Shown in pieces: positions 56,682-64,000 of a DNA stretch of 64,000 bases. This DNA is from Rhizobium sp. EC-SD404 (GTDB lineage: Bacteria; Pseudomonadota; Alphaproteobacteria; Rhizobiales; Rhizobiaceae): positions 1,530,413-1,594,412 of the forward strand of contig NZ_LR701459.1 in NCBI RefSeq assembly GCF_902498825.1, in the 5' to 3' direction. Both the position numbers and the translations under genes were made by a program. Each line of letters starts with the position of its first letter. Within the stretch, counting starts at the first letter, position 1. The notes beneath the pieces were generated by a model. It saw nothing but the letters and a program-made list of their open reading frames with translations, searched no databases and had not been told where the DNA came from.

Positions 56682-58661
56682 ATGCGCTTTTCACCCGCCT
56701 TTCTCGATGAGATCCGCGAACGCGTTCCTATCTCGGACGTCGTCGGCAAGCGCGTTTCCTGGGACAAGCGCAAGACGAACACCGGTCGTGGCGACTGGTG
56801 GGCCTGCTGCCCCTTCCACGGCGAGAAGTCGCCGAGCTTCCACTGCGAGGATCGCAAGGGCCGCTATCACTGCTTTGGCTGCGGGGTGTCCGGCGATCAT
56901 TTCCGCTTTCTCTCCGAACTCGAAGGGCTGTCGTTTCCCGAAGCCGTCGAACGGGTCGCGGATATGGCCGGTATCGCCATGCCGATCGCCGACCCGCAGG
57001 CGGAGCGCCGCGAGCGCGAGCGCGCAAGCCTGCTCGATGTCATGGAGATGGCGGTCGCCTGGTTTCAGGATCGGTTGCAGAGCTCCGACGGCGCGAAGGC
57101 ACGCTCATATTTGCGCGATCGCGGGCTGACCGGGCGGTCGTTGGAGACCTTCGGACTTGGCTATGCTCCGTCCTCTCGCAACGGACTGAAGGAGCATCTG
57201 GCATCCAAGGGGATAGAGCTGCAGCAGATGGAGGCATGCGGGCTTCTCGTCCACGGGCCCGACATTCCGGTGTCCTACGATAGATTTCGCGATCGCATCA
57301 TGTTTCCGATCCTGTCCGCGCGGGAGAAGCCGATCGCCTTCGGCGGTCGTGCCATGGCTGCGGACGCACCTGCCAAATATCTGAATTCCAACGAGACCGA
57401 GCTTTTTCACAAGGGGCGGGTGCTCTACAATTTCACCCGCGCGCGGCGAGCGGCCCAACAGGCCGGTGCCAGTGGTCAGATCGTGGCGGTCGAAGGCTAC
57501 ATGGACGTGATCGCGTTGCATCAGGCCGGGTTCGAACAGGCGGTTGCGCCCCTGGGAACGGCGCTGACGGAAGATCAGCTGGAACTTCTGTGGCGCATCG
57601 CTCCAACGCCCGTTCTCTGCTTCGACGGCGACGGTGCGGGTCAGCGCGCGGCATTTCGCGCGGTCGATCTCGCGTTGAAGGGTCTTAAGCCCGGCCGGTC
57701 CGTCCAGTTCGCGATGCTGCCCGAGGGCAAGGATCCGGACGATCTCGTTCGTCGCGAAGGCAGGGCGCCCTTCGATGCCGTGCTCGCTGCGGCACGGCCG
57801 CTCGCCGACATGGTGTGGCTGCGCGAACTCGGTAGCGGGTCCTACGATACGCCCGAGCGGCGCGCCGAACTTGAGGCAAGGCTCAAAACCGTAACGGCGG
57901 CGATCCCGGACGACAGCGTGCGTTATCATTACGCTCAGGACATGCGCGAGCGGATGCTCGGCTATTTCCGCGCGGCACCCCAAGGGGCAGGCCAGCAGCG
58001 TGGCGGCCAGCAGGGGCGTCGATCAGGCGGCGGGAGAGCACAGAACGCGGGTGGGTTCGGGACAACGCCGGCGCGTCTGACGCCATCGGATCGCCTGACG
58101 CGTTCTGCACTGGTCCGCGGAGTCTCGGACGTGCCGGCGCTGCGCGAAAGTGCTTTGGCGCTGACCGTCGTCAATCATCCCGGGCTGATCATCGAGGAGT
58201 TCGACGAGATCACCGGCGTCGAATTCGATAATGCCGACCTCGACCGCCTCTGGAAGGCGATCCTCGGCGCCTCGACCGACAGTGCGCGCGTCGATCGCGA
58301 GCGTATGCTCGCGCATCTGGAGGCACAGGGGCTTTCCCCGCTGGTCGCCACGCTGGAGCGCCAGATCCGGAATGCGCGCCTTTGGGTAGCGACGGAAGAG
58401 GCGGCGCTCGAGGATGCGCGGGAGGGGTTCTTCCAGGCGCTGTCGCTCAACAAGCGCGCCCGCATCCTCAAGTGGCAGAAGCAGGAGCTGGAGCGCGATA
58501 TCGCCGAAGCGACAGAGGCCAGCGATGGAGACCTGATCTCGACGCTGCTGATCAATCTCGAGCAGGTTCAGATGGAAATCACCCGTTTCGAGAATCAGCA
58601 CGCGATCATCGATGGTTTTGGGGTGCTGTCCGGACGGTCGAAGGCCATCGCCCGAGTTTGA
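56682..58661 (+). CDS. dnaG: DNA primase
   Basis: A 659-residue enzyme that makes RNA primers at the replication fork. The zinc finger of the CHC2 type has Cys43, His46, Cys64 and Cys67 (CPFHGEKSPSF, YHCFGCG). The TOPRIM catalytic core (about 262-345) has AVEGYMDVIALHQ and CFDGDGAGQRA. The C-terminal part (about 450-659), after a Gly/Gln/Arg-rich linker, should contact the helicase. Length fits alphaproteobacterial DnaG. It precedes rpoD, the macromolecular synthesis arrangement, although rpsU is absent here. Confidence 0.97.
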   Translation: MRFSPAFLDEIRERVPISDVVGKRVSWDKRKTNTGRGDWWACCPFHGEKSPSFHCEDRKGRYHCFGCGVSGDHFRFLSELEGLSFPEAVERVADMAGIAMPIADPQAERRERERASLLDVMEMAVAWFQDRLQSSDGAKARSYLRDRGLTGRSLETFGLGYAPSSRNGLKEHLASKGIELQQMEACGLLVHGPDIPVSYDRFRDRIMFPILSAREKPIAFGGRAMAADAPAKYLNSNETELFHKGRVLYNFTRARRAAQQAGASGQIVAVEGYMDVIALHQAGFEQAVAPLGTALTEDQLELLWRIAPTPVLCFDGDGAGQRAAFRAVDLALKGLKPGRSVQFAMLPEGKDPDDLVRREGRAPFDAVLAAARPLADMVWLRELGSGSYDTPERRAELEARLKTVTAAIPDDSVRYHYAQDMRERMLGYFRAAPQGAGQQRGGQQGRRSGGGRAQNAGGFGTTPARLTPSDRLTRSALVRGVSDVPALRESALALTVVNHPGLIIEEFDEITGVEFDNADLDRLWKAILGASTDSARVDRERMLAHLEAQGLSPLVATLERQIRNARLWVATEEAALEDAREGFFQALSLNKRARILKWQKQELERDIAEATEASDGDLISTLLINLEQVQMEITRFENQHAIIDGFGVLSGRSKAIARV

Positions 58662-59134
58662 TCGAATTCCGTCCCGTATCGAGAAGAACTTGCCCGAATA
58701 GCAGGTAAAGCATGGCGTCAGCCCTTGCGAAATGGGAGTCGCCACCTAAATCTAGGGCTGACTGTACAGCCGCTCGCAAATTGGCAGGCGCGCCACTGGC
58801 TATCGTTATTCTCGTTGCGGCGTCTGGCCGGAGTGGAAATCGGGCTAAACCGCCCTTTTTTCAGTGTGAGCCTTGACGACGACCGAATTTGTGGGAATCA
58901 CCATTGCCTATGGCATTAACCCAAAATCTTACGATATTCGGGAGACCCGATTTTCCCGGAGCGGTTGCCGCAACGTCATTGGGATCGCATTTTTTGGACC
59001 CAGCGGCGTTACCTTATCAGATTGTGAACCAAAAACTTGCAGATAGCCGTGAGCGCAGCCCGCGCGCCGTAGCCGATTTGGCTTCGGAATGTGCGCCTCG
59101 CTCAATCGGCGTCGAAGGAAAGTGATCAGACCAT
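58662..59134. other. dnaG-rpoD intergenic region
   Basis: A 473-base gap without a convincing gene. A short GGGC/GCCC hairpin followed by six T (58842-58861) is a weak terminator candidate for dnaG. AT-richer sequence with TTGACG near 58873 and TTGCCT near 58904 probably includes promoters for rpoD, but no clear -10 boxes could be matched. Confidence 0.45.
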
Positions 59135-61171
<2,037 letters not shown>

Positions 61172-61203
61172 TGCGGTCGTCCTTCGGGTAACCGCGTGAC
61201 CTA

Positions 61204-61240
61204 CCTAGTCTGGAAACGGAAACATTTCCTCCAGGCTAGG
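61204..61240 (+). terminator. hairpin after rpoD
   Basis: CCTAGTCTGGA (61204-61214) pairs with TCCAGGCTAGG (61230-61240) with one T-G wobble. It lies 33 bases after the rpoD stop. No T-run follows, so terminator function is only likely. Confidence 0.5.
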
Positions 61241-61284
61241 GGGTTGCCTCTTACTTGCATATTGCATTTTAAGCTCTCTCTTTA

Positions 61285-61323
61285 AAAGCTCTGTGATGTT
61301 GTACTTCGATATCACAGAGCTTT
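61285..61323 (+). promoter_or_regulatory. 13-bp inverted repeat enclosing the glycosyltransferase start codon
   Basis: AAAGCTCTGTGAT (61285-61297) is the exact reverse complement of ATCACAGAGCTTT (61311-61323), with a 13-base spacer. The ATG at 61296-61298 begins inside the left arm. In mRNA this would form a hairpin burying the initiation region; in DNA it could be an operator. Confidence 0.7.
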
Positions 61324-62576
61324 ACGTCCTGGCCCATAGTAAACTCAAATACTATGGAATTGCGCGCGTCGTTGCTGAGCTGGCCTACGAGGTCCATCTG
61401 CTTCGACCGGACACCAAGTTCGTCGTCTTTGACGAAACGCGCGGCATTTTTCTTCTGGCGCGTCCCCGGTTCGGCCGGGCTTCGCTGAACGGTCTCGTCG
61501 ATCCCAACGTTCCTACCTCCGCCATTCCAAGGCTCTTGAAGGGCCGCAAGGCCGGCCGCAATCTGGTCGGAAGCACCTATGCGAAAGTGTTCGACATCTT
61601 TCGTCGGGTAGCCAACCGGAGACTCTGCCGTGAGCTCGATCTCCACATGCCACCCCATGTACCTAACGGGGGCGTCCTCTTCTCGGCTGCCCGGCCGCGT
61701 CTCATCGCGCAGTACATCGAGTCCTTGCGCAAGACCGGGTCGCTTACGCAACTCGTGCCGCTTCTGCACGACGTCATTCAGCTTCATGAGCAGATCCCCG
61801 CCTCCAAGCGTCATGCGTTAACGTTCCTGGCCGACAACAACGAGATCCTTCGACAGACGCGCCTTATCCTCGCTAACTCGCAGTTTACAGCCAAGGACAT
61901 CGCAGAGAAATCGCGTGCGGGTGTGCTCGCGCCATTGCCGGAGATGGCCGTCGTGCCGCTTGCGCACGAATGCAGGGATGACGGGGAACAGCCGACGATT
62001 GTCCTACCCGACAGGCCATACATCATGGGTGTCGGCATCACGCTTGGCCGCAAGAATCTCGATCTGGTGTTCGAGGCACAACGGCTCCTGCTCGCCAAGG
62101 GCCAGCGGCCACCGCTGATGGTCATCGCCGGTGTCAACAAGCCGCGTACAATGGCGAGGCTCGCCCAAGCTCCATATCGCGGACTGGCCGAGCACTTTCT
62201 CCTGGTTAACAGCCCGACGCAGGCAAACCTGATCGCGCTCTATCGAAATGCGCTCGCCACGGTGACGCCAAGCCGGCTGGAGGGCTGGGGTCTACCTGTC
62301 GGTGAGTCTTTGTGGCTGGGCACGCCTGCGATCGCAGCCAAAGCGTCCAGCCTGCCGGAGGTGGGTGGAGATCTCGCTTGCTATATCGATCCTGATTCAC
62401 CGCAGGACCTCGCCGAATTGCTCGAGCGGCTTCTCACTAACGAGATCTATCGCGAAACGCTCGTGGCCAAAATTCGCGCAAGGCATTCGACCTTGCGAAG
62501 CTGGCGTGACGTCGCCGTTGATCTCCTGGCCGCTTTGCCGCTCGAAATGCCTGAAAGTGCAGCGCATTCGGCTTGA
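61296..62576 (+). CDS. GT4-type glycosyltransferase
   Basis: A 426-residue GT-B fold enzyme. The C-terminal half has the retaining GT4 pattern: MGVGITLGRKNLDLV, an E-x7-E motif in EGWGLPVGESLWLG, and SSLPEVGGDLACYIDP. The N-terminal half (about 1-190) is the acceptor domain. The start MLYFDITELY resembles other members, which supports the ATG at 61296 although no ribosome binding site precedes it. Donor and acceptor sugars are unknown; export of surface polysaccharide is plausible. No other polysaccharide genes are adjacent. It converges with a TetR gene. Confidence 0.87.
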   Translation: MLYFDITELYVLAHSKLKYYGIARVVAELAYEVHLLRPDTKFVVFDETRGIFLLARPRFGRASLNGLVDPNVPTSAIPRLLKGRKAGRNLVGSTYAKVFDIFRRVANRRLCRELDLHMPPHVPNGGVLFSAARPRLIAQYIESLRKTGSLTQLVPLLHDVIQLHEQIPASKRHALTFLADNNEILRQTRLILANSQFTAKDIAEKSRAGVLAPLPEMAVVPLAHECRDDGEQPTIVLPDRPYIMGVGITLGRKNLDLVFEAQRLLLAKGQRPPLMVIAGVNKPRTMARLAQAPYRGLAEHFLLVNSPTQANLIALYRNALATVTPSRLEGWGLPVGESLWLGTPAIAAKASSLPEVGGDLACYIDPDSPQDLAELLERLLTNEIYRETLVAKIRARHSTLRSWRDVAVDLLAALPLEMPESAAHSA

Positions 62577-62623
62577 AGTCGCTGGATCCAGATGCGTGTC
62601 TGGCGTCTTTCTTTCAGTTCACG

Positions 62624-63223
62624 CTATTTTTTGCCTTGGGTCAGGCCTTCAATCAATGCGCCCAACGCGGCGCGATGGTCATCGGCGTCGTCGCCCATTT
62701 CGATACCGAGCGCCGCTGCGTCGAAAGCTGCCGACAACTGTGACGTCAAAGCGCCGACGGGGAGGGCAGGTAACGCGCCGTTCGCGATCGCTTCCTCGAT
62801 GCCCTCGCGCAGCGCCTTGCGCGCATGACGTTCATCGATCGTGCGCATCGTCGTTGGCCCTAAAACCGCGGGTCCATCGAGAAGCAGAAGCCGGGTGCGG
62901 CCTGGTTCGTTCATGGCGGTGACGAAAGCTTCTCCGCCCTTGATGAGCGCGCCGATTGCGGTCGGCTCGTCGACGCTCGACGCGCCGATCGAGCGCGCTA
63001 CGGCCTCCGCCTCAGCCTCCACCACCGCCTGGAAGAGCGCCTTTTTGTCCTCGAAATGGTGATAGAGCGCGCCGCGCGTCACGCCTGCGGCGGCAACGAT
63101 CTCGGGAGTCGATGTTTCCGCATAGGATTTGGCGAGGAAAAGTGCCCGCCCGGCTTCGAGAAGAGCGCTGCGCATCGCGTGGCTGCGCGCTTCATTCGTT
63201 ATACGAGGTCGTCTCTCTTGCAT
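62624..63223 (-). CDS. TetR-family repressor
   Basis: A 199-residue regulator with a TetR HTH (about 18-62; [20 protein letters not shown]) and an all-helical ligand/dimer domain. The ATG at 63223 (MQERRPR...) is chosen because its position lies at the edge of an operator-like repeat; an upstream ATG at 63253 would put that repeat inside the gene. It is divergent from the VOC gene and likely represses both it and itself. Confidence 0.87.
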   Translation of the reverse strand: MQERRPRITNEARSHAMRSALLEAGRALFLAKSYAETSTPEIVAAAGVTRGALYHHFEDKKALFQAVVEAEAEAVARSIGASSVDEPTAIGALIKGGEAFVTAMNEPGRTRLLLLDGPAVLGPTTMRTIDERHARKALREGIEEAIANGALPALPVGALTSQLSAAFDAAALGIEMGDDADDHRAALGALIEGLTQGKK

Positions 63224-63239
63224 ACATTCAGCCTGTATG
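63221..63239. promoter_or_regulatory. inverted repeat between tetR and VOC genes, candidate operator
   Basis: CATACA (63221-63226) and TGTATG (63234-63239) are inverted around seven bases, and a third half-site-like AGTATGTATG follows at about 63257-63266. The repeat spans the region between the divergent promoters, as TetR operators do. Confidence 0.5.
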
Positions 63240-63288
63240 TTATTTACGTGCAATCAGTATGTATGTTTCTAGAGAAAGAGGGAAGACC

Positions 63289-63717
63289 ATGCACATCAAA
63301 AGCTATTATCCCGTCATCATGACGGACCAAGTGACCCACACCGCCGCGTTCTATCAAACGCATTTCGGCTTCGAGCCGGCGTTCACGAGTGATTGGTATG
63401 TGCATTTGACGATGCCCGAGCAACCCGACGTCAACCTGGCTGTCCTGGAGCGCAATCATGAAACCATTCCGCAGAGCGCGCGGGGAGGATCGGCATCGGG
63501 GCTGCTCCTGAACTTCGAAGTCGACGATGTCGATGCGGAATGGGAGCGGCTTCAAAGTGCCGGCTTGCCCATGCTGCTTTCGATCCGCGACGAGGCATTC
63601 GGCCAACGTCATTTCATTACGGCTGATCCGAATGGCGTTCTGATCGACGTCATCAAGCCCATCGCGCCGGCAGCGGATTTCGCTGACGCCTATGCTCCGG
63701 GATCGGCCGCGTCATAG
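63289..63717 (+). CDS. VOC-family (glyoxalase/bleomycin-resistance fold) protein
   Basis: A 142-residue protein with paired beta-alpha-beta-beta-beta units of the vicinal oxygen chelate fold. It starts with [25 protein letters not shown], typical of glyoxalase-like proteins, and ends with a [16 protein letters not shown] segment. Metal ligands are less obvious, so it may be a ligand-binding or resistance protein rather than glyoxalase I. AGAGGGA precedes the ATG. The divergent TetR gene is its likely regulator. Confidence 0.85.
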   Translation: MHIKSYYPVIMTDQVTHTAAFYQTHFGFEPAFTSDWYVHLTMPEQPDVNLAVLERNHETIPQSARGGSASGLLLNFEVDDVDAEWERLQSAGLPMLLSIRDEAFGQRHFITADPNGVLIDVIKPIAPAADFADAYAPGSAAS

Positions 63718-63769
63718 CTTGAGTGTTAGCATTTGCTACAGCGCCGTTACGGAAAATTCACCAGCGATA

Positions 63770-64000
63770 GTGCCTAGGCTCAGGACTCATTGATCAGAGC
63801 CAGAAGATGACGGCGGCTGCGATGCAGATGGCCGAGAAGAAGGTGTGGGCACATCGGTCGTAGCGGGTTGCGATGCGCCGCCAGTCCTTGAGCTTGGCGA
63901 AAAGGTTCTCGACCTTGTGGCGCTGGCGGTAGAGGGCCGTGTCGTAGGCGTAGGGGATTTTGCGGCTTCGGCTCGACGGGATGCATGGCTCGATGCCTCG
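63770..64000 (-). mobile_element. 3' end of an IS5-type insertion sequence, cut by the window edge
   Basis: The transposase end lies here and the rest lies beyond the window. Sequence between about 63770 and 63793 should hold the right terminal inverted repeat, possibly around GGCTCAGGACTCATTGATCA, but the other end is not visible so the boundary cannot be confirmed. Confidence 0.6.
63794..64000 (-). CDS. IS5-family transposase, C-terminal part (partial)
   Basis: The last 68 residues and the stop codon of a DDE transposase; the 5' part lies outside the window. Reading the minus strand gives IPYAYDTALYRQRHKVENLF followed by AKLKDWRRIATRYDR and a hydrophobic end AAAVIFWL. The Glu of KVENLF corresponds to the last acidic residue of the DDE triad, with the Arg/Lys-rich helix typical of IS5 transposases (IS1031/IS427 groups). 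No start codon is in the window. Confidence 0.85.
   Translation of the reverse strand, partial: RGIEPCIPSSRSRKIPYAYDTALYRQRHKVENLFAKLKDWRRIATRYDRCAHTFFSAICIAAAVIFWL

Overview
The window looks like a chromosomal segment of an alphaproteobacterium of the order Hyphomicrobiales (Rhizobiales), in or near the Rhizobiaceae. This rests on GC-rich coding sequence, on gene pairs that sit together in that group as I recall them (lgt with a MidA-type methyltransferase and a laccase-domain protein; a YbjN protein with proC; petP-petR beside ilvE; a LsrB/VtlR regulator beside trxB; carA, yqeY, dnaG, rpoD), and on an AbcR-type small RNA gene next to lsrB. No rRNA, tRNA or CRISPR array was seen.

Layout. 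0.1-5 kb, mostly minus strand: lipoprotein, M24-fold hydrolase, PgeF, MidA, Lgt. 5-9 kb, plus strand: UbiK-like protein, YbjN protein, ProC, CsaA-like tRNA-binding protein, a membrane diguanylate cyclase. 8.7-11.4 kb, minus strand: histidine kinase, PetR-like regulator and PetP-like MarR protein, divergent from ilvE across a perfect inverted repeat. 12.5-19.2 kb: membrane protein, MBL hydrolase, BA14K protein, cold-shock protein, EamA transporter, DUF1176 and DUF1499 proteins and an EAL protein. 19.4-28.2 kb: aspartate aminotransferase, AbcR sRNA, lsrB, trxB, an Lrp regulator, greA, carB and a small HTH protein.

28.7-51.1 kb is the accessory part. A LuxR-type regulator with an atypical receiver precedes one 17.4-kb gene for a 5790-residue protein without a Sec signal. 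It is built from many carbohydrate-binding (CBM6/CBM35/malectin-like) and cadherin/Ig-like modules around one glucose/sorbosone-dehydrogenase-type propeller. Directly downstream are a type I secretion ABC transporter, a HlyD-type adaptor overlapping it by 11 bases, and an unrecognised coiled-coil/membrane protein overlapping the adaptor by 4 bases. I read this as a dedicated type I secretion locus exporting a giant sugar-binding surface or matrix protein. No TolC-type outer membrane gene lies in the window.

51-64 kb returns to core genes: YpfJ-type metallopeptidase, a TadG-like VWA protein with an 18-Asp run, carA, yqeY, a small secreted protein, dnaG and rpoD. These are followed by a glycosyltransferase whose start codon lies in a 13-bp inverted repeat, a TetR/VOC divergent pair, and the 3' end of an IS5-type transposase cut by the window edge.
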